Positions 25,810 through 34,751 of a DNA stretch of 64,000 bases are shown here, piece by piece. The notes below the pieces were generated by a model. That model was given only the letters and a program-made list of their open reading frames with translations. It was not told the origin of the DNA and ran no database searches. Within the stretch, counting starts at the first letter, position 1. Each line of letters opens with the position of its first letter. The translations under genes and the position numbers were made by a program. Source of the stretch: an uncultured Roseobacter sp. (lineage in GTDB: Bacteria; Pseudomonadota; Alphaproteobacteria; Rhodobacterales; Rhodobacteraceae); assembly GCF_947499265.1 (NCBI RefSeq), contig NZ_CANMNK010000008.1:149773-213772 (forward strand), given 5' to 3'.

Positions 25810-26883
25810 ATGAACTCCGTTCAAAGCGCAGCGCCCGACCTCAGGATCGCCTATGTTCTTGATCCTCGATTTCCGGGCGGCACGTCCTCGGCAGTTGCCG
25901 CCGAGTTGGAGGTCGTCTCCACCATGGCGCAGGTGCAGGTTTTTGGTTTGGAGACAGATATGTTTTCAGGTCAGAGGGTCGCGCCCCAGTTGAGCAATAC
26001 CCTGTTGCGCTTGAACATCCCCTTCCACTGGGCAAGCGGGGACATCGCAGCGGATATCGTGATTTTTCACAACCCATCCTGCCTGAAATTTCAAGACAGT
26101 CTCGGCGTCACCATCCTGGCGCGCAATCTGGTGGTGGTGACCCACGAAAATTTTCTGCGGCCCGGCGGTGCAGAAGCTTTCGATGTGGCGAAATGCCTTG
26201 ATCAAATTGCTGCCGCATCCGTCACGCTGGACCGGCGGATTGCGCCAATTTCCGCGTGGAACAGATCGACCGTGACGGGTTGGGACGCGGCAAACAGGTT
26301 GGGGGCAGGGTGGTCGCTACTGGACACGGACTGGTTCAATATCTGCGCCTTTGACATGATCCCGCCGACATCCAGCCCGCGTGATCGCAGGGGCCGTCAT
26401 TCGCGCCCCGGCCTGGAAAAATTTCCGCAGCGTGACGTGCTGGAGATGTGTTTTCCACAAACCGCTGCGATCAACACCATCCTTGGGGCCGACAGCCTGA
26501 TGCAAGCAGATGATCTGCCATCGCATTGGAGCGTCCACCCTTTCGGCGGGCTGACCCTGCAGCAGTATTTTGATGAAATCGACTTTCTGGTCTACTACAC
26601 CGCGCCCACATGGCGCGAAAGCTTCGGCCGTGTCATTGCCGAAGCCGTGGCCGCCGGCAAAATCGCAATCACCGATCCAGAAACCGCCCGCACATTCGAG
26701 GGTGCGGCCATCAGCGCCGCCCCCGAAGAAATTGATCAGATCATAGCAAACTATATTGCTGCACCGGATCGTTATCGGGCCGATGTGCTGTCGGGTCAGC
26801 AAAAACTGGCGCGCTTCTCCGCAGCGGCATTCAAATCGAGAATGGGCAATTTTCTGACCGGCTGTGCAGGAGTAACACCATGA
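25810..26883 (+). CDS. GT-B glycosyltransferase (GT4-like)
   Basis: 357 aa. The N-terminal half opens with LRIAYVLDPRFPGGTSSAVA, a GT4-type entry strand and glycine loop. The C-terminal half contains the sugar-nucleotide site pattern FLVYYTAPTWRESFGRVIAEAVAAG, with the acidic ESFG...EA residues of GT4 retaining enzymes. It likely transfers a sugar from a nucleotide donor at the inner face of the membrane. It shares an ATGA overlap with the next glycosyltransferase, so the two are translationally coupled and probably act on the same glycan. Donor and acceptor are unknown. Confidence 0.8.
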   Translation: MNSVQSAAPDLRIAYVLDPRFPGGTSSAVAAELEVVSTMAQVQVFGLETDMFSGQRVAPQLSNTLLRLNIPFHWASGDIAADIVIFHNPSCLKFQDSLGVTILARNLVVVTHENFLRPGGAEAFDVAKCLDQIAAASVTLDRRIAPISAWNRSTVTGWDAANRLGAGWSLLDTDWFNICAFDMIPPTSSPRDRRGRHSRPGLEKFPQRDVLEMCFPQTAAINTILGADSLMQADDLPSHWSVHPFGGLTLQQYFDEIDFLVYYTAPTWRESFGRVIAEAVAAGKIAITDPETARTFEGAAISAAPEEIDQIIANYIAAPDRYRADVLSGQQKLARFSAAAFKSRMGNFLTGCAGVTP

Positions 26884-28946
26884 TCTTGCTGTGTTGCGGC
26901 CAGATTTCCGCAAAACACTTTGACGCGCTTTTGCTCCTGGGACTGCAGTTAGACAAATCTGGGCATCCGGTTGCGATAGACGACCGGTTTTTACCGGAGA
27001 ATGTCACCAAACAAAACAAATACGAAATGGCCCCGTTCCTGGCGGATTTCGCTGATATTGCGCCAAAATCGGTGGTTCTGATCGGGGCCGAAACCATCTC
27101 AACCGAGGTGCAGACGATATTGGGTACCATGCATCTGGGGGAGGACATTCCGATCTGGGTGCTGGGGCAGTTTTCACAGCATCAGGATGCGATCAGCGCG
27201 CGGAATAAAATTGCCTATGCCACCGGTCGGGAGCCAAAGCTGCTCGATCTGTCCAGCCCGCAGCGGCCATCGCTGATGGAGGGTGCGATTGCACCTCAGT
27301 TCACCGAAATTGGCGACAGCCCTTCGCAGGCGGAGGGCAAAGCGGTGCGCGTGCTTGTCTACATCCCCTGCGAAGATATCAAGGAACAGGATACCACGCT
27401 GAGCGACCTTTGCGTGGTCAACTACAGCCCGAACATACATCTGCAGATTTTGACGAATTCCAAGGGCAAGGATCTGATCCGAAGATCGCGGCATGGGAGC
27501 TTGTCGGTTTTCAGCTACGCCGAACTGCCGCCTACGGAATTGCTGCACTACTTCGATGTGCTGGTGTTCTTGGGGACCAATGTTCCGGGCGAGCGCATGG
27601 CAGCACTTGCGCTTGATGCGATGGGGGCTGGCAAAGTGGTGATCGATTGCACCACCTCTTCGGGGTTCAGCGCGGTAGGCGCGCCCGTTCTGAAAGGTCC
27701 CGAACATGTCGCGGCCTTGCCCGGCTACCTGCAGGAAACCGTATCGCAGAACCGGATGGAAATTGGCCGCCGCACACAGCAAAGCGCCTGGCTGCACCCC
27801 TTTGATATCACCGGGCTGGAGCGTGAATTGCAGCTGGAACGCCCCGCCGCTTTGGAACCTGCGTCAGACCCGCACACGGTGTTTTTCCCCACCAACGGGA
27901 ATGGCATGGGGCACGCGCAGCGATGTGCGTTGATCGGTGAGGCGATGCAAACCGAGCATGCCCGCCGGTTTGTGGCTTTTCCCAGTTGCGTCGAAATGCT
28001 GCGCAACCGCGGATTTTCCTGCGTGCCGATGGTCCCGCGCAGCGCCGATCACAGCGTGGAATATGCCGCAGATCTCGTCAATTATCTGCGGCTGCGCAGC
28101 ACGCTTCGGCCGGGCGACCAGCTTGTATTTGACGGCGGGTATGTGTTCGATTCCGTCTACCGGCTGATTTCGCGTTTGCAAAACCCTGCAGTCTGGATTC
28201 GGCGTGGACTGTGGCGCCCGGGTCAGATCAATCCCATCGCGCTCGAACGGGAGCGCGCCTTTTCAAAAGTGATCGTGCCAACGGAAGCATTCGCGGAACT
28301 GAACACCGACTATTCCTCCGGCGATCACATTCACAAGGTCGGGCCCATCGTACAGCAGAAAGAAATCGCGCCGGAACAGTCGCAAAATCTGCGGGAGCGT
28401 CTGAGTGCGCAGTTTGAGCGCAAGATCGACACGCTGGTTGTGACGATGCTTGGCGGTGGGGTGGCGTCAGAGCGCACCGCGCAAACGCAATTCCTGTGCA
28501 GCCTGTTGGAACGGCGGGTCAATTGCCTGCATCTGGTGGTCGCCTGGCCCAATGCGGTGGTGCCAAGCGGGCTTTACGGCTGGCACAACAGCCGTGTCAT
28601 CCACACCGAGCGCACGCTTGATCTTTGTCAGGCGGCGGATCTCACCATATCGGCGACCGGCTACAATTCATTTCATGAGCTTATCTACGCGCAGGTCCCG
28701 GCAATCCTGATCCCGCAGTCAGCGCCCTATCTGGACGATCAGGAACGGCGCGCGCGGGCCGCTTTTGAACGCGGATTGGCGGGTTTTGTGCAGGAGGTCG
28801 AATTGATGAGCCTTGAGCGCGAAGTCACCGCTTTTCTGGACAATGGAAAGTCTGACGTGGTGCGACAGGCCCTGCGCGCTGTAACCCTGCCGGAGCCGGG
28901 TAATCACGCGGCGGCGAAACTCATAGAACAGGGGTCTGTGCGATGA
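26880..28946 (+). CDS. Two-part glycosyltransferase with MurG/GT28-like C-terminal half
   Basis: 688 aa, about twice a normal GT-B enzyme. Residues 1-310 look like a degraded Rossmann-type half ending in DAMGAGKVVIDCTTSSGF, a GT4-like donor region. Residues about 325-688 form a second complete unit opening with FFPTNGNGMGHAQRC, the glycine-rich acceptor loop of MurG-like enzymes. It ends with CQAADLTISATGYNSFHELI and AILIPQSAPYLDDQERRA, the GT28 donor signature. It overlaps both neighbours by four bases (ATGA). A fused pair could add two sugars in succession, or the N-terminal half may only scaffold. The assignment to glycosyltransferases is strong. Confidence 0.8.
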   Translation: MILLCCGQISAKHFDALLLLGLQLDKSGHPVAIDDRFLPENVTKQNKYEMAPFLADFADIAPKSVVLIGAETISTEVQTILGTMHLGEDIPIWVLGQFSQHQDAISARNKIAYATGREPKLLDLSSPQRPSLMEGAIAPQFTEIGDSPSQAEGKAVRVLVYIPCEDIKEQDTTLSDLCVVNYSPNIHLQILTNSKGKDLIRRSRHGSLSVFSYAELPPTELLHYFDVLVFLGTNVPGERMAALALDAMGAGKVVIDCTTSSGFSAVGAPVLKGPEHVAALPGYLQETVSQNRMEIGRRTQQSAWLHPFDITGLERELQLERPAALEPASDPHTVFFPTNGNGMGHAQRCALIGEAMQTEHARRFVAFPSCVEMLRNRGFSCVPMVPRSADHSVEYAADLVNYLRLRSTLRPGDQLVFDGGYVFDSVYRLISRLQNPAVWIRRGLWRPGQINPIALERERAFSKVIVPTEAFAELNTDYSSGDHIHKVGPIVQQKEIAPEQSQNLRERLSAQFERKIDTLVVTMLGGGVASERTAQTQFLCSLLERRVNCLHLVVAWPNAVVPSGLYGWHNSRVIHTERTLDLCQAADLTISATGYNSFHELIYAQVPAILIPQSAPYLDDQERRARAAFERGLAGFVQEVELMSLEREVTAFLDNGKSDVVRQALRAVTLPEPGNHAAAKLIEQGSVR

Positions 28947-29377
28947 CACCGGAGCAGGACTATCATACGACCCTTGCGCATCTTTCGCGCCATGAACCTC
29001 TGGCGCTCGACAGGCTGGTATTCGATGCCGCGACCCCCGCACCGGACGCTGAGGTGCATCTTGCTCGCTTCCCGCCATCTGCGGCGATCTGGGACACGCC
29101 GGCAGACCGGCAGTCGCGCATTGGGATTAGGATCACAGCACCGGTCGAGAATGCGGATTTTCTGGCCGGGCGGCTGGCATCCATCGCGGTGGAGCGGCAA
29201 ATCTTCCCGGTCTTTCTGAGTTATATCGTAACATGTGGCATGCAGCGATTTGGTTTCCGGGTCGAGCAGCTGTCAGGGGTACCCAAAGAGGCGCAAGATC
29301 ACTTCGAAGCGCAGCTCACACGCTTTTGGCGCCTGGCGATGATCGTTGATGCATCCGAGATCGACAGGTTGGGGTAA
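28943..29377 (+). CDS. Hypothetical protein coupled to the glycosyltransferases
   Basis: 144 aa starting inside the stop of the previous gene (ATGA). No signal peptide or membrane helix. The middle has a compact alpha/beta pattern (SRIGIRITAPVENADFLAGR, then VERQIFPVFLSYIV) and the C-terminus is helical. No family recognised. The strict coupling argues for a shared function in the glycan pathway. It closes the cluster; a 200-base gap follows. Confidence 0.6.
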   Translation: MTPEQDYHTTLAHLSRHEPLALDRLVFDAATPAPDAEVHLARFPPSAAIWDTPADRQSRIGIRITAPVENADFLAGRLASIAVERQIFPVFLSYIVTCGMQRFGFRVEQLSGVPKEAQDHFEAQLTRFWRLAMIVDASEIDRLG

Positions 29378-29518
29378 CGCGCACGGACTGCGCTGAAGAT
29401 ACCCAACTTCCGCTGCGTCTCGCGAAACCACCCCTTACCCGGTCGACACGTCATAAACGCTCATTTTAACATAAATCGCACCTAAGTTCCGACCTCTGGA
29501 CGGCAAACAGTGGCGCAC

Positions 29519-29544
29519 AAAAAAGGCGGCACGTTTTGGCCGCC
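29519..29544 (-). terminator. Intrinsic terminator of the DUF882 gene
   Basis: On the minus strand, GGCGGC and GCCGCC pair around an eight-base loop and are followed by six T. It lies 33 bases past the stop of the DUF882 gene, whose transcript it should end. Confidence 0.85.
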
Positions 29545-29576
29545 GTCTTTGCAAGATATCGCGTATCGGGTCCGGA

Positions 29577-30146
29577 TTAGCGGCCCCAGGTGCGTACCAC
29601 TCCGCAGTCCATATGGACGAAATTGGAGCGTGAGTATTTACCAACTCCACCGCCTTTGCAGGCCTGTGCCGCACGCGCGACCTGAGCCACGGATCGGCTC
29701 GACAACCGCAGGTCCGCTGCCTGACCTTTGACATGCAGCGAATTCTTGGCAACCGCCCGGCTGCGTGATCGCAACATCGCATTGGTCTGCGGGCTGCGAT
29801 ATCCCGAAAGCAGCATGTAGGGTTCGCTGGCATCCAGAAGATTATGCGCCGCCGACATGATATCGATTGTGCGCAGGTCCATGGACTTCACACCATCCGT
29901 ACGCCAATCGCGCATGAAGTGATTGATTTCCTTGACAGCTTCGGGCACATATTTGCCCTCGATCCAATAGATCATGTCGATCCGTTCACCGGTGCGACCG
30001 GAGTACATTCGGATCCGTCTGATATCACCCCCGCCACGCAGAAACCCTGCCGCGGATGCAAATGTTGGTGCTGCCGTTACTGCCGTTGCCGCAAACGCTG
30101 TCAATAGCGCCCGGCGTGACATACTCAGTGAGCCGTCGTTCGTCAT
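29577..30146 (-). CDS. DUF882/MepK-like murein endopeptidase
   Basis: 189 aa from ATG 30146. A twin-arginine-like leader (SRRALL followed by an alanine-rich helix) directs export. The catalytic domain has the M15/DUF882 zinc pattern: SGYRSPQTN, then NSLHVKGQAADLRL with His and Asp, and the late FVHMDCG with His. E. coli MepK (YcbK) of this family cuts 3-3 peptidoglycan cross-links. The gene is divergent from an L,D-transpeptidase that makes such links, the same pairing as ycbK-ycbB in E. coli. Enzyme class is firm; bond specificity is inferred. Confidence 0.88.
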   Translation of the reverse strand: MTNDGSLSMSRRALLTAFAATAVTAAPTFASAAGFLRGGGDIRRIRMYSGRTGERIDMIYWIEGKYVPEAVKEINHFMRDWRTDGVKSMDLRTIDIMSAAHNLLDASEPYMLLSGYRSPQTNAMLRSRSRAVAKNSLHVKGQAADLRLSSRSVAQVARAAQACKGGGVGKYSRSNFVHMDCGVVRTWGR

Positions 30147-30448
30147 TAGGTTTTCGCCCCGTATTCTGCCTTTACCCGTGATGTTACACGAGGGTGTCAT
30201 CTCTTCCCCAGATGCAACATTGGTATGTCATAGCGCCGATTGTTAACCAAGTCCTGAAAGCCAGAGCGGTTCTTTTTGACCAATTTTAGGCAAAATATCG
30301 CCAATCTTGAGAAACGTCGGAACAAATCGCTTTTGCGATGCATGGTTGCATCATTTTCACGTTTCCTTGACCGAAAACCTAAATGTTATTGGACAGCTGC
30401 GCTTGCGATGGTCAAACACATACCGATATTTTATTGAGTGAGGTCCTC

Positions 30449-32062
30449 ATGCCATCTTTGGTCTTGTCCAATCGCCGTTTTCTGAATTTCTTGGCAGTCA
30501 CGTTGATTGCCTTATCAAGTTTGATTTTTGCGGCACCGGCCAAAGCGCAGGGAACAGCATTCAAACAGGCGGTGGCAGAGGCGGCCGCCCGCGATAAGGA
30601 CATCGCCGCCTTTTACCAAGCAAATGGCTATGAGGGCATCTGGACCGGCAAAGGCCGTGATCGCAGTCGCCGCGCGGCACTCATTCAGGCGCTCAGCGCG
30701 GCGGACAATCATGGTCTGCCTGCGGCGCGCTATGACGTGAAGGGCCTGCAGGCGAAAATGAAGGCCGCCCGTACACCGCGCGATCTTGGCCTTGTGGAGG
30801 TCGAGATCAGCCGCGTCTTCCTGCAGTTTGCCCGTGATATGCAAACCGGCGTTCTGATCCCGGCGCGCGTCAACAAAGCCATCGTGCGCAAGGTGCCGTA
30901 TCGCGACCGTCAATCCTATCTGGTGAATTTCGTCAAGTCGTCGCCCAAGGGCTTTTTCCGGGCACTGGCCCCGAAAACCACCGAATACACCGGGCTGATG
31001 AAGGAAAAACTGCGGCTTGAGAGGTTGCTGGCGCAGGGTGGATGGGGGCCAACCGTGCCCTCGAAGACCCTGAAACCCGGTGCCACGGGTGCGGCTGTGG
31101 TGGCACTGCGCGACCGCCTGGTGCGCATGGGCTATATGAAACGCAATGCCGGTCAGTCCTATGACGCCAAAATGACCGCCGCCGTGCAGCGGTTCCAGGG
31201 CACGCACGGCCTGGCGCAAGACGGCGTGGCCGGGCCAGGCACGATGCAGGAAATCAACACCTCGGTTCAGACCCGCCTGCAATCGGTCATCGTGGCCATG
31301 GAGCGCGAGCGCTGGCTCAACCAGGAACGCGGTCGTCGTCATGTCGAGGTCAACCTGACCGACTTCTCCGCCAAGATCATCGACAATGGCAAGGTGACCT
31401 TTGAAACCCGTTCCGTGATCGGACACCGCGAGCGGGATCGTCAGTCGCCCGAATTCTCGGACGTCATGGAATTCATGGTGATCAACCCAAGCTGGTATGT
31501 ACCGCGGTCCATTGTGACCAAGGAATATCTGCCGGAATTGCAAAAGAACCCCAACGCGGTGAACCATATCGAGATCACCGACCGTCAGGGCCGCCGGGTC
31601 GACCGCACCGCAGTGGACTTTACACAATTCACCGCGCGCACCTTCCCCTTTGCAATGCGCCAGCCGCCCAGCCGCGGCAATGCCCTGGGCTTGGTGAAGT
31701 TCATGTTCCCGAACCCGTACAACATCTACCTGCACGACACACCGGCGAAGAACCTCTTCTCGCGCGAAACCCGCGCCTACAGCCATGGGTGCATCCGTCT
31801 GGCAGACCCCTTCGACTTTGCCTATGCGTTGCTGGCCAAGCAGACCAATGATCCCAAAGGTCTGTTCCAGGCGAAGCTTGCCACCGGCAAGGAGCAACAG
31901 GTCGATCTGAAGCAACCGGTGCCGGTGCACATCATCTACCGGACCGCCTTCATCGATGGCAAAGGCCGCGCCGAATTCCGCCGCGACATCTATGGTCGTG
32001 ATTCGCAAATCTGGAATGCCCTGTCCAAAGCAGGGGTGGCATTGCGGGCTGTTCAGGGTTAA
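30449..32062 (+). CDS. L,D-transpeptidase (YcbB/LdtD-like)
   Basis: 537 aa from ATG 30449, with GAGG upstream; the frame extends to 30383 but the signal peptide begins here and ends at AKAQG. A scaffold domain is followed by a peptidoglycan-binding domain near 205-265 (GATGAAVVALRDRL). The YkuD catalytic domain carries SHGCIRL near residue 443 with the nucleophilic cysteine. It forms meso-DAP to meso-DAP (3-3) cross-links in the periplasm. Its length and domain order match YcbB-type enzymes rather than short Ldts. It is divergent from the MepK-like gene, and the 302 bases between hold both promoters. Confidence 0.92.
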   Translation: MPSLVLSNRRFLNFLAVTLIALSSLIFAAPAKAQGTAFKQAVAEAAARDKDIAAFYQANGYEGIWTGKGRDRSRRAALIQALSAADNHGLPAARYDVKGLQAKMKAARTPRDLGLVEVEISRVFLQFARDMQTGVLIPARVNKAIVRKVPYRDRQSYLVNFVKSSPKGFFRALAPKTTEYTGLMKEKLRLERLLAQGGWGPTVPSKTLKPGATGAAVVALRDRLVRMGYMKRNAGQSYDAKMTAAVQRFQGTHGLAQDGVAGPGTMQEINTSVQTRLQSVIVAMERERWLNQERGRRHVEVNLTDFSAKIIDNGKVTFETRSVIGHRERDRQSPEFSDVMEFMVINPSWYVPRSIVTKEYLPELQKNPNAVNHIEITDRQGRRVDRTAVDFTQFTARTFPFAMRQPPSRGNALGLVKFMFPNPYNIYLHDTPAKNLFSRETRAYSHGCIRLADPFDFAYALLAKQTNDPKGLFQAKLATGKEQQVDLKQPVPVHIIYRTAFIDGKGRAEFRRDIYGRDSQIWNALSKAGVALRAVQG

Positions 32063-32096
32063 ATCAATCCCCTGAGCAGCTTGGGGGCCCATCGCC

Positions 32097-33197
32097 ATGA
32101 CCGAAACGACGTATAGCGTCGAGGAGATTGCCACAGCGCTTGAGGCCGACGCTTATGGCGATACCGCATTGCGGATCGGGCGCGCCTCGGAACCCAAGAG
32201 TGCAAAAGCCGATGATCTGGCGATTGCCACCAGCAAGACCTATGCGGAGGCGATCAGTGACGGACAGGCACAGGCAGCGCTGCTGTGGCAGGGCGCCGAT
32301 TGGCAGGCGCTTGGCCTGAAGGCTGCGATCATTCCCAGACGCCCCCGGTATGCCATGTCCAGCCTGACGCAATTGCTGGATCCGGGGCAGGGGTATGCCG
32401 CTGAGATCCACCCCAGCGCCGTGATCGACCCATCGGCAGAGCTTGGGGAAGGCGTGCATGTCGGCCCGCTTGCCGTGGTGTCTGCGGGCGCCCGGATCGG
32501 CGCGGGCAGCGTGATCGGGCCACAGTGTTTTATCGGTTGGAATGCAAAGCTTGGCGAAAAGGCATACCTGCGCGAGGCGGTCTCGATCGGCGCGCGGGTG
32601 ACCATCGGTGACAGATTTATTGCGCAACCCGGTGCCCGCATTGGCGGCGACGGGTTTTCCTATGCGACACCGGATACCTCGGGCGTCGAGGCGGCGCGCG
32701 CCACGCTGGGCGATCAGCAGGATACCAGCGCTCAGTCCTGGGAACGCATCCACTCGCTGGGGGCTGTGACCATCGGCGATGATGTGGAAGTTGGCGCCAA
32801 TGCGACCATCGACTATGGCACGATCCGCGACACGCGGGTCGGCGACCGTACGAAGATCGATAACCTTGTGCACATCGGGCACAACTGTGTCGTCGGCAAC
32901 GACTGCCTGCTCTGCGGACAGGTCGGCATCGCCGGGTCCGTGCGGGTGGGCAACAACGTGGTGCTGGGCGGTCAGGTGGGCGTCAGCGACAATATCTTCA
33001 TCGGGGACGGGGTCATTGCCGGGGGCGCCAGCAAGATCTTTTCCAATGTGCCTGCCGGGCGCACCATTTTGGGCTCTCCCGCCACCAAAATGGAAACCCA
33101 GATGGAAAGCTACAAGGCGATCAGGCGCCTGCCACGGGTGATGCGCGACATCGCTGCCTTGCAGAAAGCGGTTTTCAAACCGGACGCGAAGGACTAA
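32097..33197 (+). CDS. lpxD: UDP-3-O-(3-hydroxyacyl)glucosamine N-acyltransferase LpxD
   Basis: 366 aa. An N-terminal uridine-binding region (about 1-100) is followed by a left-handed beta-helix of hexapeptide repeats (IHPSAVIDPSAELGEGVHVG onward). The conserved HIGHNCVVGN carries the catalytic-type histidine near residue 262. LpxD adds the second 3-hydroxyacyl chain, carried by ACP, in lipid A synthesis. The other raetz-pathway genes are absent here; instead an ACP and a ketosynthase follow. That makes this either the main LpxD outside the usual fabZ-lpxA cluster or a second copy. Confidence 0.88.
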   Translation: MTETTYSVEEIATALEADAYGDTALRIGRASEPKSAKADDLAIATSKTYAEAISDGQAQAALLWQGADWQALGLKAAIIPRRPRYAMSSLTQLLDPGQGYAAEIHPSAVIDPSAELGEGVHVGPLAVVSAGARIGAGSVIGPQCFIGWNAKLGEKAYLREAVSIGARVTIGDRFIAQPGARIGGDGFSYATPDTSGVEAARATLGDQQDTSAQSWERIHSLGAVTIGDDVEVGANATIDYGTIRDTRVGDRTKIDNLVHIGHNCVVGNDCLLCGQVGIAGSVRVGNNVVLGGQVGVSDNIFIGDGVIAGGASKIFSNVPAGRTILGSPATKMETQMESYKAIRRLPRVMRDIAALQKAVFKPDAKD

Positions 33198-33230
33198 ATC
33201 CACCTCAGGCGACGAAAGAGGACAGGACGC

Positions 33231-33488
33231 GTGAGCATCAAGGACAAAGTCATAGCCATCATCGCGGATCAAGCTGTGCTTGAGCCCTCCGATGTCACTC
33301 TGCAAAGCACGCTTGAGGACCTCGGCATCGACAGCCTGGGGCTGGTGGAGAGCATTTTCGCGATCGAGGAAGAATTTGATATCTCGGTGCCGTTTAACGC
33401 CAATGACCCCAAAGCGTCGGATTTCGACATCTCCACCGTGGCGTCGATTGTCGCCGGGATCGAACGGTTGAAAGCCGAACAGAGTTGA
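33231..33488 (+). CDS. Specialised acyl carrier protein
   Basis: 85 aa acidic helical protein with the phosphopantetheine site GIDSLGLVE (Ser35). Unlike housekeeping AcpP, the motif is followed by SIFAIEEEFDISVPF and the sequence is closer to AcpXL-like carriers, which supply long or modified acyl chains for lipid A. It lies between lpxD and a ketosynthase with gaps of 33 and 7 bases, so the three form one operon. AGAGGACAGG precedes the GTG start. An ACP for another lipid or polyketide remains possible. Confidence 0.88.
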   Translation: MSIKDKVIAIIADQAVLEPSDVTLQSTLEDLGIDSLGLVESIFAIEEEFDISVPFNANDPKASDFDISTVASIVAGIERLKAEQS

Positions 33489-33495
33489 TGCAGCC

Positions 33496-34704
33496 ATGAA
33501 ACGCGTCGTGATCACCGGTGCCGGCACCATCAACGCGCTTGGGCATGACGTGGCCACCACCATGGCGGCAATGCGGGCGGGCACCTGCGGCATTGGGGCG
33601 CTCGATCTGCGGGATGTCGACCGGCTGTCGATCCAGATCGGGGGACAGGTGCGCGGGTTTGAGGCCGAAGGGCGCTACAACCGTCAGCAGATGTCACTCT
33701 ATGATCGCTTTACGCAATTCACGCTTGCTTCCGCCAAGGAGGCCATCGACCAGTCCGGGCTGGTGTTCAGTGGCGAGCTGGCCGCCAAATCAGGTGTTGT
33801 TCTGGGCACGGCGGGCGGCGGCGTCAGCACCTGGGATGACAATTACCGCTCCGTCTACGAGGACGGCAAAAACCGCGTGCACCCCTTTGTGGTGCCCAAG
33901 CTGATGAACAACGCGGCTGCCAGTCATGTCAGCATGGAGTATAACCTCAAGGGCCCGTCTTTCACCGTGTCGACCGCCTGCGCCTCATCCAATCACGCGA
34001 TGGCGCAGGCCTTTACCATGGTCCGCTCGGGGCTTGCGCCAGCGATGGTCACGGGCGGGTCTGAATCCATGCTCTGCTTTGGTGGCGTCAAGGCCTGGGA
34101 GGGGTTGCGCGTTATGTCACGCGATGCCTGCCGCCCGTTTTCCGCCAACCGAAACGGCATGGTGCAGGGCGAGGGGGCAGGCGTCTTTGTCTTCGAGGAA
34201 TATGAACATGCCCGCGCCCGAGGGGCCGACATCCTTTGCGAAGTGGCCGGGTTTGCCATGTCCTCAGACGCCAGCGATATCGTGATGCCCTCGAAGAACG
34301 GTGCAGCGCGCGCAATGTCCGGCGCGTTGCAGGATGCACGGATCAATCGCGAAGATGTGGGCTACATCAACGCGCATGGCACCGGCACCGCAGCCAATGA
34401 CAAGACCGAATGCGCAGCCGTTGCGGATGTCTTCGGGCCACATGCTGACAAGCTGATGATCAGTTCAACGAAATCGATGCACGGGCACCTGATTGGCGGC
34501 ACCGGGGCGGTGGAGCTGCTGGCCTGCATCATGGCGCTGCGCGACGGTGTGATCGCGCCAACCATCGGCTATGAGGAGCCGGACCCGGAATGTGCTCTGG
34601 ACGTGGTGCCCAACGAGGCGCGCGAAGCATCGGTCAAGGTTGCGATCTCGAACGCCTTTGCTTTTGGCGGGATGAACGCCGTCCTAGCCCTGCGCGCGGC
34701 ATGA
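33496..34704 (+). CDS. Beta-ketoacyl-ACP synthase (FabF-like)
   Basis: 402 aa thiolase-fold enzyme with the catalytic triad Cys162 (STACASSNHA), His294 (NAHGTGTAANDK) and His329 (MHGHLIGGTG). It condenses malonyl-ACP with an acyl-ACP to lengthen a fatty chain. Divergence from housekeeping FabF and the pairing with its own ACP and lpxD suggest that it makes the hydroxyacyl chain for lipid A. The rhizobial acpXL locus is the closest known parallel, but it also contains fabZ and lpxXL, which are absent here. A hairpin at 34709 probably ends the transcript. Confidence 0.88.
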   Translation: MKRVVITGAGTINALGHDVATTMAAMRAGTCGIGALDLRDVDRLSIQIGGQVRGFEAEGRYNRQQMSLYDRFTQFTLASAKEAIDQSGLVFSGELAAKSGVVLGTAGGGVSTWDDNYRSVYEDGKNRVHPFVVPKLMNNAAASHVSMEYNLKGPSFTVSTACASSNHAMAQAFTMVRSGLAPAMVTGGSESMLCFGGVKAWEGLRVMSRDACRPFSANRNGMVQGEGAGVFVFEEYEHARARGADILCEVAGFAMSSDASDIVMPSKNGAARAMSGALQDARINREDVGYINAHGTGTAANDKTECAAVADVFGPHADKLMISSTKSMHGHLIGGTGAVELLACIMALRDGVIAPTIGYEEPDPECALDVVPNEAREASVKVAISNAFAFGGMNAVLALRAA

Positions 34705-34708
34705 AGAA

Positions 34709-34732
34709 GGCCGCCCCGAAACCGGCGCGGCC
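34709..34732. terminator. Bidirectional terminator hairpin between fabF-like and ialB-like genes
   Basis: GGCCGC pairs with GCGGCC over a twelve-base, GC-rich loop. It lies between two converging genes. The minus-strand side is followed by TTCTTC, so it fits ialB termination better than fabF. Confidence 0.55.
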
Positions 34733-34751
34733 CTGATTTCGATCTTACGGC

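Noticed and set aside
30515..32134. Long minus-strand frame (539 codons) opposite the L,D-transpeptidase
   Set aside because: Antisense shadow; the plus strand has signal peptide and catalytic motif.
32064..33593. Long minus-strand frame (509 codons) opposite lpxD, acp and the ketosynthase start
   Set aside because: His/Arg-rich shadow of the GC-rich plus-strand genes; no domain, and it spans three real genes.
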